A stretch of 51,068 nucleotides of DNA from assembly GCA_900546355.1 (NCBI GenBank), contig URCM01000007.1:1-51068 (forward strand), read 5' to 3'. Position 1 is the first letter of the stretch; each line of letters opens with the position of its first letter. Below are positions 9,171 through 18,600 of the stretch, piece after piece. A model generated the notes under the pieces. It was not told where the DNA came from and searched no databases. It worked only from the letters and a program-made list of their open reading frames with translations. The stretch comes from an uncultured Bacteroides sp. (GTDB taxonomy: Bacteria > Bacteroidota > Bacteroidia > Bacteroidales > Bacteroidaceae). The position numbers and the translations under genes were made by a program.

Positions 9171-10426
9171 CGGGACTTCTTATCAACCTACTTATATGCA
9201 TGACGTTTTCCACCTTCTTCGCAGGGATGGAAACCGCCTTTCTCGCTTCCAGCAAATTGCGTTTCGAAATGAAGAAAGACAACAGTCTGTCTGCTCGGAT
9301 ATTGTCGGTATTTTACCGCAACGCCAATCATTTCGTATCCACAATGCTGGTGGGCAACAGCCTCTCGTTGGTGGCATGCTGTATTTGGACAACACAGTTT
9401 CTCGAACAATATGTGTTCCGGTCTCTCTACCTCCCGCCCGCCTTAGCCATTCTTATCGAAGTGTTGGTGTCTGCCATGATGATGCTCATTACCCTCGAAC
9501 TGATTCCCAAAACCATTTTCAAAATGTTCCCGGGGCATACCTTATATATATTATCCATCCCCGCTTTTGTCTTTTATGTACTCTTCTACCCCATCAGCTG
9601 GCTGGTATCTTCACTCTCTACCGGCATCTTACGCATATCAGGGCATAAAGTAGACAAGAAAGCCACCGAAATGGCTTTCACCAAAGTTGATTTGGACAAA
9701 TTTATCCAAAACAGCCTGAAAGACACCGGTACTCCCGAAAACCTCCATACTGAAATAGAACTGTTCCGCAACGCTCTCGATTTCTCGAACATCAAAGTAC
9801 GCGACTGTATGATTCCACGTACAGAAATCATCGCTGTCGAATCGGACACTCCGCTCGAAACCCTGACAGAAGCATTTATCGAACACGGCATCAGCAAAAT
9901 CATCATTTACCGGGAAACCATCGACAACATCGTGGGCTATATCCATTCATCTGAAATGTTCAAACCGCTCACTGACTGGCACAAGAACATACGACGCATC
10001 CCTATCGTACCCGAATCGATGAGCACCCACAAGCTGATGAAACTGCTGATGCAACAAAAACGGTCGCTTGCCGTCGTGGTCGATGAATTCGGAGGTACTT
10101 CGGGTATTGTCTCCATGGAAGACTTGGTAGAAGAAATACTGGGAGACATCGAAGACGAACACGACACCAATTCTACCATAGCCAAAACCATCGGCGAAAA
10201 CGAATACATCTTCTCCGGAAGGCTGGAAATAGAGAAAGCCAACGAAATGTTCGGACTCGGTTTGCCCGAAAGCGATGAATACCAGACTATCGGCGGATTG
10301 ATTCTCCACGAATACCAAAGCTTCCCGAAAGCATACGAAACGGTAACCGTTGACCACTTCCATTTCAAGATAATCAAGGTCACAGCCACCAAAATAGAGC
10401 TGGTAAAACTGAAAGTAACCCCGTAA
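9167..10426 (+). CDS. CNNM/HlyC-CorC family membrane protein (DUF21, CBS pair, CorC-HlyC)
   Basis: 419 residues. Residues 1 to about 190 form the DUF21 membrane domain with four hydrophobic segments, starting MTGLLINLLICMTFSTFFAGMETAFLAS. A CBS pair follows at about 205-320 (VRDCMIPRTEIIAV, GYIHSSEMF, LAVVVDEFGGTSGIVSMEDLVEEILGDIEDEHD), then a CorC/HlyC domain (about 335-419). Family members move or sense Mg2+ or other divalent cations. In Bacteroidetes the related GldE is annotated as gliding-motility associated, but I would not name this gene gldE on sequence alone. It starts in a four-base overlap with lptC. Confidence 0.9.
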   Translation: MTGLLINLLICMTFSTFFAGMETAFLASSKLRFEMKKDNSLSARILSVFYRNANHFVSTMLVGNSLSLVACCIWTTQFLEQYVFRSLYLPPALAILIEVLVSAMMMLITLELIPKTIFKMFPGHTLYILSIPAFVFYVLFYPISWLVSSLSTGILRISGHKVDKKATEMAFTKVDLDKFIQNSLKDTGTPENLHTEIELFRNALDFSNIKVRDCMIPRTEIIAVESDTPLETLTEAFIEHGISKIIIYRETIDNIVGYIHSSEMFKPLTDWHKNIRRIPIVPESMSTHKLMKLLMQQKRSLAVVVDEFGGTSGIVSMEDLVEEILGDIEDEHDTNSTIAKTIGENEYIFSGRLEIEKANEMFGLGLPESDEYQTIGGLILHEYQSFPKAYETVTVDHFHFKIIKVTATKIELVKLKVTP

Positions 10427-10532
10427 ATAAACGAAAATCATCATTTTTTTCCAGAAAAAGGGCATGGCTATGTACATTTTTTGTATCTTCGTGCGCTAAA
10501 TGGAAAAACAATAATAAAAATCATAACGTTAA

Positions 10533-12671
10533 ATGGCAACTTTACAATCAATTAGAAGCAAAGGACCACTTTTGGTGGTTGTAATCGGTCTTGCCCTGTT
10601 CGCTTTCATCGCGGGTGACGCATGGAGGATTCTCCAACCTCACCAAGGCAGACAAGACGTGGGAGAAGTAAACGGAGAAAAACTCTCCGCGCAAGAGTAT
10701 CAGAAAATGGTAGACGAAGTCAGCGAAGTCATCAAGATGACCAACGGGCTGAATTCGCTGAACGAAGACCAGTTGAGCGGAATCAAAGACCAAGTATGGA
10801 ACACATACGTCAACAATCAACTGATAGCAAGCGAAGCCGAAAAGTTAGGCTTGACGGTTACCGACAAGGAACTGCAAGCTATCATTGACGAAGGTGCTCA
10901 TCCGCTGCTGATGCAGACCCCGTTCCGCAACCCGCAGACAGGAGCTTTCGACAAGGATATGCTGAAGAAATTCCTGGTAGAATACACCAACCTCGGATCT
11001 ACTCAGATGCCAGCCCAATACGCCGAATATTACCAGAAGATGTACACGCTTTGGAAATTCATCGAAAAAACGTTGAAAGAATCTACCTTAGCGTCCAAAT
11101 ACCAGAACCTGATAGCAAAATCACTGATTTCGAATCCGGTATCTGCCGAAGATGCGTTCAAAGGACGTACAGAGCAAAGCGACTTGCTGTTAGCGGGCGT
11201 ACCCTACGCAAGCATCAGCGACTCTACCATTACCGTGACGGACAGCGAAATCAAAGACCTGTACAACGAACGCAAAGAATCGTTTAAGCAACCGGTAGAA
11301 ACCCGCGACATCCAATACATTGATGTACACGTTGTTCCTTCGGATGCCGACCGTGCCGATGTATTGAAAGAAGTAACAGAATACAGCAACCAGTTAGACA
11401 AAATGACAAGCGATTATGACGCATTTATCCGCTCTACGGGTTCAGCTGTAAACTATACCGGCGTAGCTATCAACAAGACTTCGCTTCCGCAAGACGTGGC
11501 TGCACGTTTGGACTCTGTTTCTGTAAACGAAGTATACGGTCCTTACTACAACCAGAGCGATGACTCTTACAATGCATTCAAGATTATCGCCAAGGCTACT
11601 GCCCCCGATTCTATCCAAATCCGTCAGATTCAGGTTATGGCAGATACCGAAGCCAGACGTACCGAATTGGCAGACAGTATCTTCAATGCTATCAAAGGCG
11701 GAGCCGATTTCGCGGAAGTGGCTAAAGCATACGGACAAACAGGAGAAGCCGCTTGGATTAATGCCAGAAGTTGGGAAGGAGCGTCACTCGATGCTGACAA
11801 TCTAAAATATATTCAAACACTGATAAACCAACCGGTAAACGAACTGAAAAACCTGCAAGTAGGACAAGCCAACCTGATTCTGCAAGTCATGAACAAAAAG
11901 GCAATGAAACCTAAATACCAAGTGGCAGTCGTAAAACTTCCGGTCGAATTCAGTAAGGAAACTTATAGCGATGCATACAACAAATTCAGCCAATTTGTTG
12001 CGCAAAACACAACGCTGGAAGACATGAAAAAGAATGCGGAAGAAGCAGGCTATACGCTGATTCCGATGTCAGACTTCCGCAGTGACGCACACTATGTAGC
12101 CAACATCCATTCCACACAAGAAGCTTTGCGCTGGATTTTCGACGCTAAACCAGGCGAAGTATCCCAGCTTTACGAATGCGGTGACAACGACCACATGATG
12201 GTAGTAGGACTGGAAGCCATCAACAAGGCAGGTTATGTGAACATCAACAAAGTGGCAAATATGCTGAAAAACGAAATCATCCGCGACAAAAAAGCGGAAC
12301 AACTGATGAGCCAGATGAAGGGATTCAACAGCCTCGACCAAGTGAAAGGTATCAAAAACGCCGTCAGCGATAGCGTAAAACACGTAACTTTCAATGCCGC
12401 AGCTTACATCTCTGTAGTCCCTGCCAGCGAACCGGCTGTCAGCGCATACGCCGCAAAGACCGATGTAAACAAGGTATCTGCTCCTATCAAAGGCAACGCT
12501 GGTGTTTATATGATTCAGGTATATGCCAAAAATAAAGGTGCTGAAGAATTCGACGCAAAGAAAGAAGAAACCGCTTTGTCTGCTACAACATCACGTATGA
12601 TCAATCAAAGTATCTACTACGACCTGCGTGAAAAAGGCAAAGTTGTTGACCAACGCTACTTATATTTCTAA
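10533..12671 (+). CDS. ppiD: PpiD-like periplasmic peptidylprolyl isomerase/chaperone
   Basis: 712 residues, membrane-anchored by one N-terminal segment (MATLQSIRSKGPLLVVVIGLALFAFIAG). A SurA_N-like helical domain follows (GEVNGEKLSAQEYQKMVDEV to about residue 290). A parvulin-type rotamase domain is around residues 345-450 (IRQIQVMADT, AIKGGADFAEVAKAYGQ). A second, more divergent region continues to the C-terminus. PpiD helps newly translocated outer-membrane and periplasmic proteins fold at the exit of SecYEG. It starts about 105 bases after the CNNM gene and is followed by a strong terminator, so it closes the cluster. The weak -7-like TATCTTCG near 10484-10491 may give it its own promoter. 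Confidence 0.88.
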   Translation: MATLQSIRSKGPLLVVVIGLALFAFIAGDAWRILQPHQGRQDVGEVNGEKLSAQEYQKMVDEVSEVIKMTNGLNSLNEDQLSGIKDQVWNTYVNNQLIASEAEKLGLTVTDKELQAIIDEGAHPLLMQTPFRNPQTGAFDKDMLKKFLVEYTNLGSTQMPAQYAEYYQKMYTLWKFIEKTLKESTLASKYQNLIAKSLISNPVSAEDAFKGRTEQSDLLLAGVPYASISDSTITVTDSEIKDLYNERKESFKQPVETRDIQYIDVHVVPSDADRADVLKEVTEYSNQLDKMTSDYDAFIRSTGSAVNYTGVAINKTSLPQDVAARLDSVSVNEVYGPYYNQSDDSYNAFKIIAKATAPDSIQIRQIQVMADTEARRTELADSIFNAIKGGADFAEVAKAYGQTGEAAWINARSWEGASLDADNLKYIQTLINQPVNELKNLQVGQANLILQVMNKKAMKPKYQVAVVKLPVEFSKETYSDAYNKFSQFVAQNTTLEDMKKNAEEAGYTLIPMSDFRSDAHYVANIHSTQEALRWIFDAKPGEVSQLYECGDNDHMMVVGLEAINKAGYVNINKVANMLKNEIIRDKKAEQLMSQMKGFNSLDQVKGIKNAVSDSVKHVTFNAAAYISVVPASEPAVSAYAAKTDVNKVSAPIKGNAGVYMIQVYAKNKGAEEFDAKKEETALSATTSRMINQSIYYDLREKGKVVDQRYLYF

Positions 12672-12688
12672 AGACTTTTCATAGCGAC

Positions 12689-12731
12689 ACAAACAAAGGC
12701 GTACCTGCATGCCAGGTACGCCTTTGTTTGT
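12689..12731 (+). terminator. Strong hairpin terminator after ppiD
   Basis: A perfect 19-bp inverted repeat (arms 12689-12707 and 12713-12731, five-base loop). The outer part is A-rich on the left and T-rich on the right, so it can act as an intrinsic terminator from either side. Confidence 0.88.
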
Positions 12732-12865
12732 ATACATATATCCAGCTCCCCCACACAGGGTTAACCCTTCTGCATAAATAGTAATAATACAAGTCAACCC
12801 ATACTACAAATCAGACGTAAAGTAGTCAACCTTTTCTACAAAGTTACACTTCTCACCCAGTTCAG

Positions 12866-12940
12866 ATATAATAAAACTACAGTTTCAGTGCAATAAAACT
12901 AAAGTTTCAGTATATAAGAAACAACCTGAAACTTAATTCC
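12866..12940 (+). repeat. 22-bp-period AGTTTCA array, copy A
   Basis: Two adjacent units with a period of 22 bases carry the core ACTA(A/C)AGTTTCAGT, followed by a third unit containing the inverted box CCTGAAACT. The same three-unit array recurs on the other strand at 46662-46741, about 78 percent identical over 63 aligned positions by my count. The rest of the 304-base gap between ppiD and the ATP-grasp gene (12672-12975) contains only the terminator and no gene that I can support. Confidence 0.8.
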
Positions 12941-12975
12941 GCCCCGTAAATACATATAAATGATTTAGTAACACA

Positions 12976-14145
12976 TCACATTCCGATGCACACATACGCC
13001 TGATAACGTGTGTTTCCGCATACGGGTGTCAACGAAAGATAACCGCCCGCCAACCGCCCGTCTTTCAGCCGGACCGGATACGCCTGAGAAATGGTTTCAT
13101 GAAAACGCAAGGCTTCTTCGCTTCCGGCATAATGCTCAATGCGGAAACAGCCCTGTGCGGCAGGATGCACATAACGGTCGAAAAAAAGACGGGCAAGCAC
13201 ACCCATGTTCATCCGCAGGTTGATTTCCACACACGGATGCACCCGATAGCCTTCCTCCCGGCATATCATCATATCCACCCCCAAATAACCCGTATAATGC
13301 CCACCCAGCCATTCGGGTAACTTCCGAAGCAAATGCCGGCGCACATCGTGTAAGGTTTCAAGCGGAACGTATCCGACTAACCGGCGCTCTATTTCAGCAT
13401 CGGAAGCCAGCAGGTTGCCCTTGTAATTGCCGAACGCATCAGTTTCGAACAACGAATAACCGGCAAACGACACTTTCCCCTCCCCGCCGGCACAGAATTC
13501 CATGGCGAAATCGCACACCTTATCATATATAGGCTCTGCCATCAGTGCCCCTTGTGTGCGGAGGATGCGTGCCGCCCAACCTTCCGCCGAAGCCGGCCAT
13601 ACACCACAAGGCAAGAAAACCAATCCTCTTCCGCTTCCCGACCAAGGTGCTTTCAGGACACATCTCCCCCATCCGTCCCATGCCTTCCGGACTTCTTCCA
13701 ATGTGCGGCACACCCGTGACTCGCCACACACTCCCTTTTCATCGGCAAAGCTCCGCAAGACTTCGGAAGCGCACACCCTGCCCGACAAACGCCTCCATTC
13801 CCCCAAAGCTCCGCCGGAAGGAAGAAAGCCGGAACCGACTCCGGCTTGAAGCAACGTATGCACCAAAGCCGGACTCCATCCCCAAGGCACGTAAACGGAA
13901 GAAAGCCAACGTGTCGTCCAGCCTACCTGCGGAAAAGGCGTTTCTCCTTTGCACAACCTCTCCCAACAAGGAATATCCGCCTCCCGTTTCACCTTCACCA
14001 CGCTTCCTTCGGGCGCATACCAAGCCGGCAATGCAGCCAGCTCGTCCGCCATACGTACAATCTCCGCCGGTGCCTTATAATAAGGAGTGAAATTGGCAAG
14101 TGCCATATCGTTCTCCGGATTGAAATAATAAATCGTTTTCTCCAT
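12976..14145 (-). CDS. Uncharacterised ATP-grasp fold protein
   Basis: 389 residues from MEKTIYYFNPENDMALANF at 14145; the frame stays open upstream to 14307, but that part runs through repeat DNA. ATP-grasp signs: CVLKAPWSGSGRGL (Lys165 and the glycine-rich loop at 169-174), MAEPIYDKVCDFAMEF, then YLGVDMMI and HPCVEINLRMNMG with Glu307 and Asn309/Asn313 as likely Mg-ATP ligands. ATP-grasp enzymes join a carboxylate to an amine or thiol through an acyl phosphate; the substrate here is unknown. The NPENDMALA motif at the N-terminus looks distinctive. No partner gene adjoins: it converges with ppiD and diverges from the AAA ATPase. The coding region is visibly richer in G and C than its neighbours. 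Confidence 0.75.
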   Translation of the reverse strand: MEKTIYYFNPENDMALANFTPYYKAPAEIVRMADELAALPAWYAPEGSVVKVKREADIPCWERLCKGETPFPQVGWTTRWLSSVYVPWGWSPALVHTLLQAGVGSGFLPSGGALGEWRRLSGRVCASEVLRSFADEKGVCGESRVCRTLEEVRKAWDGWGRCVLKAPWSGSGRGLVFLPCGVWPASAEGWAARILRTQGALMAEPIYDKVCDFAMEFCAGGEGKVSFAGYSLFETDAFGNYKGNLLASDAEIERRLVGYVPLETLHDVRRHLLRKLPEWLGGHYTGYLGVDMMICREEGYRVHPCVEINLRMNMGVLARLFFDRYVHPAAQGCFRIEHYAGSEEALRFHETISQAYPVRLKDGRLAGGYLSLTPVCGNTRYQAYVCIGM

Positions 14146-14157
14146 ATCTTTATTATT

Positions 14158-14346
14158 GAACACAGAGCCACAAAGACACAGAAATACATTTTTCATCATC
14201 CGAATCCTTAGAAGCTGTTTTGAATTTCTCCAAAAAGTTTTTCTTGGCTTGATGTATCCGTTTTCGTGTGTGCTTTGGGCGATAAATTCAAAACAGCTTC
14301 TTATCAAGCCAATAAAAAACCCCGTGTCTTTGTGTCTCCGTGTTTA
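14158..14346. repeat. CACAGAGACACAAAGACAC palindrome interrupted by a MITE-like element
   Basis: Arms at 14159-14181 and 14322-14345 are near-perfect inverted copies of an AACACAGAGACACAAAGACA-type sequence. A further pair of such arms closes the frr gene at 47615-47694, with only about 37 bases between them. Here the arms are about 140 bases apart because a palindromic element (14208-14303) sits between them. The 309-base gap 14146-14454 therefore consists of nested repeats followed by a promoter. Confidence 0.75.
14208..14303. mobile_element. MITE-like palindromic element, copy 1
   Basis: Terminal inverted repeats of 17-18 bases (GAAGCTGTTTTGAATTT at 14211-14227 and its complement at 14284-14300) are flanked by TTA on both sides, a possible target duplication. 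The interior carries CAAAAAGTTTTTCTTGGCTT and a TGTATCCGTTTTCGTG segment, both found inverted in copy 2 (31708-31905) and degenerate in copy 3 (27558-27648). No coding capacity. Confidence 0.75.
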
Positions 14347-14403
14347 ATTATAAATCCTCCACACAAAGTTACATGAAAAAAACGAATATTTTGATAACTC
14401 CAG

Positions 14404-14434
14404 TTTGCAAATTAATGAACTATTAGTATATTTG
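14404..14434 (+). promoter_or_regulatory. Promoter for the AAA_14 ATPase gene
   Basis: TTTG at 14404-14407, a 19-base spacer and TATATTTG at 14427-14434: a full match to the Bacteroidetes sigma-ABfr consensus, 20 bases upstream of the ATG at 14455. Confidence 0.75.
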
Positions 14435-14454
14435 CACCGAAGAAACTGAAATTC

Positions 14455-15633
14455 ATGGAAGCATTCTACAGAACACATAATTACTTAGTCGAGCACACTA
14501 ACGCCCCTGTCCGACGTGACTTGATGGACGAGATAGACTGGAACGCCCGCCTCATCGGCATCAAAGGAACACGCGGAGTAGGGAAAACCACATTCTTGTT
14601 GCAATATGCCAAGGAAAAATTCGGTTTCGACCGTTCGTGCCTATTTGTAAACATGAACAATTTCTATTTTTCGCAATATAGCTTGGTAAACTTTGCGGGT
14701 GAATTTGTAAAACGAGGCGGTAAAGTGCTTCTTATCGACCAAGTATTCAAACTTCCGCACTGGAGCCACGACCTGCGCACTTGTTATGACCGTTATCCTA
14801 ACCTGAAAATCGTCTTCACCGGTTCATCTGTTATGCGGCTGAAAGATGAGAATCCGGAACTGAACGGCATCGTACAATCATACAACCTGCGGGGCTTCTC
14901 TTTCCGTGAATTCCTGAACCTGCAAACGGGCAATCATTTCTCGGCTTATACCCTCGATGAAATCCTGACAGGACACGAACATATCGCGAAAACCATCCTG
15001 CCCCACATCAACCCGCTCAATTACCTGCAAGACTACATTCACCACGGCTTCTATCCTTTCTTCTTAGAAAAACGTAATTTTTCGGAGAATCTGCTGAAGA
15101 CCATGAATATGATGATAGAAGTAGACATCTTGCTCATCAAACAAATTGAGCTGAAATATCTCTCGAAAATAAAAAAATTATTATATTTGTTGGCGGTAGA
15201 CGGACCAGTTGCCCCCAATATCAGCCAACTGGCTTCGGACATACAAACCTCGCGCGCCACGGTGATGAATTATATCAAGTATCTTGCCGACGCACGGCTG
15301 ATAAATATGGTCTACCCGAAAGGAGAAGTGTTCCCTAAAAAGCCTGCCAAGATTATGATGCACAACACCAACCTGATGTACAGCATCTACCCGGTCAAAG
15401 TAGAGGAACAAGACGTATTGGAAACATTTTTCGTCAATTCGCTTTGGAAAGACCACAAAGTGAACAAAGGCGAAAAAGGGACTTCGTTCTTAGTGGATGA
15501 ACGGTTGAATTTCCGCATCTGCGGCGAAGGATACAAAATAAAAAGCAACCCGGACATCTATTACGCCATGCACCGGGCCGAGCTGGGACACGGCAACCAG
15601 ATACCTTTATGGTTGTTCGGCTTTTTATATTAA
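14455..15633 (+). CDS. AAA_14/DUF4143 ATPase
   Basis: 392 residues. The N-terminal P-loop domain has Walker A GTRGVGKT (38-45), a Walker B-like segment VLLIDQVFKLPHW (91-103) and a sensor-like FTGSSVMRL (121-129). The C-terminal half (about 190-392) carries the DUF4143-type winged-helix and nuclease-like region (NISQLASDIQTSRATVMNYIKYLADARLINMVYP). Such ATPases are common in gut anaerobes, often in many copies, and their function is not established. An oddity is that the residue after the Walker B Asp is Gln96, where family members usually have Glu, the residue that activates water; hydrolysis may be slow or absent. It stands alone with its own promoter, 55 bases before nifJ. Confidence 0.85.
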   Translation: MEAFYRTHNYLVEHTNAPVRRDLMDEIDWNARLIGIKGTRGVGKTTFLLQYAKEKFGFDRSCLFVNMNNFYFSQYSLVNFAGEFVKRGGKVLLIDQVFKLPHWSHDLRTCYDRYPNLKIVFTGSSVMRLKDENPELNGIVQSYNLRGFSFREFLNLQTGNHFSAYTLDEILTGHEHIAKTILPHINPLNYLQDYIHHGFYPFFLEKRNFSENLLKTMNMMIEVDILLIKQIELKYLSKIKKLLYLLAVDGPVAPNISQLASDIQTSRATVMNYIKYLADARLINMVYPKGEVFPKKPAKIMMHNTNLMYSIYPVKVEEQDVLETFFVNSLWKDHKVNKGEKGTSFLVDERLNFRICGEGYKIKSNPDIYYAMHRAELGHGNQIPLWLFGFLY

Positions 15634-15688
15634 TGCATAAAAAGAGGAAACAATATTTTATTACCTAATAATATAATTGAGTAATTGT

Positions 15689-18600
15689 ATGACTAAACAA
15701 AAAAAATTCATCACGTGTGATGGTAACGAAGCTGCCGCTCACATCTCGTATATGTTTACGGAAGTAGCCGCTATCTACCCCATCACTCCGTCGTCTACCA
15801 TGGCTGAGCACGTAGACGAATGGGCTGCCGCAGGTCGTAAAAACATCTTCGGCGAAACTGTTTTGGTACAGGAAATGCAATCTGAAGGCGGTGCTGCCGG
15901 TGCAGTACACGGCTCGCTTCAGGCTGGTGCATTGACTACTACTTATACTGCATCTCAAGGTCTGTTGCTGATGATTCCGAACATGTACAAAATCGCAGGT
16001 GAACTGCTTCCGTGCGTATTCCATGTATCGGCACGTACGCTGGCTTCTCACGCATTGTGTATCTTCGGCGACCACCAAGATGTAATGTCTACCCGCCAGA
16101 CCGGTTTCGCTATGTTGTGCGAAGGTTCTGTACAGGAAGTTATGGACTTGGCAGGCGTCGCTCATCTGGCTACCATCAAGTCTCGTGTTCCGTTCGTAAA
16201 CTTCTTCGACGGATTCCGTACTTCTCACGAAATCCAGAAAATCGAAAAGCTGGACAACGAAGACCTCGCTCCGCTTATCGACCGTGAAGCTTTGGCCGAA
16301 TTCCGCAACCGTGCGCTGACTCCGAACAAACCGGTGGCACGCGGTATGGCTGAAAACCCCGACCACTTCTTCCAACACAGAGAATCATGCAATCCTTACT
16401 ATGAAGCTGTTCCGGCTATCGTAGAAGAATACATGAACGAAATCAACAAGATTACGGGACGCAACTACGGTCTGTTCGATTACTATGGTGCTGAAGATGC
16501 AGAAAACATCATCATCGCTATGGGTTCGGTAACAGAAGCTACCCGTGAAGCAATCGACTACCTGACCGCTCAAGGCAAGAAGGTAGGTATGATTGCCGTT
16601 CACTTGTATCGTCCGTTCTCGGCTAAACACTTCCTGGCAAAGATGCCTAAGACGGTGAAACGTATCGCTGTGCTCGACCGTACCAAAGAACCGGGCTCAA
16701 ACGGCGAACCGTTGTATCTGGACATCAAGGACGTATTCTACGGACAGGAAAATGCCCCGCTTATCGTAGGCGGACGCTACGGCCTGGGTTCAAAAGACAC
16801 TACCCCGGCTCAAATCTTGTCAGTATACGAAAATCTGGAACTTCCGATGCCGAAAGACCACTTCACTATCGGTATTGTGGATGACGTTACCTTTACTTCT
16901 CTGCCTCAGAAAGAAGAAATCGCTCTCGGTGCAGAAGGCGTATTCGAAGCTAAATTCTACGGTTTGGGTGCAGACGGTACGGTAGGTGCCAACAAGAACT
17001 CTGTAAAGATTATCGGTGACAACACCGACAAGTATTGCCAGGCTTATTTCTCATACGACTCGAAGAAGTCGGGAGGTTTCACCTGCTCTCACTTGCGTTT
17101 CGGAGACCACCCGATTCACTCTACTTACCTGGTGACTACTCCGAACTTCGTAGCTTGCCACGTTCAGGCTTACCTGCACATGTACGACGTAACCCGTGGT
17201 CTGCGCAAAAACGGTACATTCTTGCTGAACACCATTTGGGAAGGCGATGAATTGGCTAAGAACCTGCCGAACAAAGTAAAGAAATACTTTGCAGAAAACA
17301 ATATTACTGTCTATTATATCAACGCAACTCAGATTGCACAGGAAATCGGATTGGGCAACCGTACCAATACCATCCTGCAATCGGCATTCTTCCGTATCAC
17401 AGGCGTTATCCCTGTAGACTTGGCGGTAGAACAGATGAAGAAGTTCATCGTGAAGTCTTACGGCAAGAAGGGTGAAGACGTTGTCAACAAGAACTATGCA
17501 GCCGTTGACCGTGGCGGTGAATACAAACAACTGACCGTTGACCCGGCTTGGGCTAACCTGGAAGTTGAACCTGCCGCAGCAAACAACGACCCGGCATTCA
17601 TCAACGAAGTAGTTCGTCCGATCAACGCACAAGACGGCGACTTGCTGCCGGTATCTGCATTCAAGGGCATCGAAGACGGTACTTGGTATCAGGGAACAGC
17701 CAAATACGAAAAACGTGGTGTGGCTGCTTTCGTTCCGGAATGGAATGCTGAAAACTGTATCCAGTGTAACAAGTGTGCATACGTTTGTCCTCACGCTGCT
17801 ATCCGTCCGTTCGTTCTCGATGCAGAAGAACAGAAGGGTGCAAACTTCACTACCCTGAAGGCTGTAGGCAAGCAATTCGACGGCATGACCTTCCGTATGC
17901 AGGTTGACGTACTCGACTGCTTGGGTTGCGGCAACTGTGCTGACGTATGTCCGGGCAATCCGAAGAAGGGTGGCAAGGCGCTGACCATGAAACACCTGGA
18001 AAGCCAATTGGCAGAAGCAGACAACTGGACTTACTGCACGGAACACGTATCAAGCAAACAGCACTTGGTAGACATCAAGTCGAACGTGAAGAACTCTCAG
18101 TTCGCTACTCCACTCTTTGAGTTCTCGGGTGCTTGTTCAGGCTGTGGTGAAACTCCGTATGTGAAACTGATTTCTCAGTTGTTCGGCGACCGTGAAATGG
18201 TTTCTAACGCTACCGGATGTTCTTCAATCTACTCAGGTTCTGTTCCTTCTACTCCGTACACTACGAACGAAAAAGGCCAGGGTCCGGCATGGGCAAACTC
18301 TTTGTTCGAAGACTTCTGCGAATTCGGTCTGGGTATGGAATTGGCTAACAAGAAGCTGCGCAACCGTATCGAAGATGCCATGAAGGCAGCTATCGCTTCG
18401 GATGAAACTCCGGCTGAATACAAGGAAGCATTCCAGGAATGGATTGACGGACGCAACGATGCAGACAAGAGCAAAGCTGCTGCCGAAAAGATTATCCCGT
18501 TGGTAGAAGCCGCTAAGGATAAATGCCCGAACTGCGCAACCATCTACGAATTCAAGGATTACCTCATCAAACGTTCTCAATGGATTATCGGCGGTGACGG

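Noticed and set aside
17051..18046. 331-codon minus-strand frame within nifJ
   Set aside because: Cys/Val/Phe-rich shadow of a highly biased coding sequence; nifJ is complete on the other strand.
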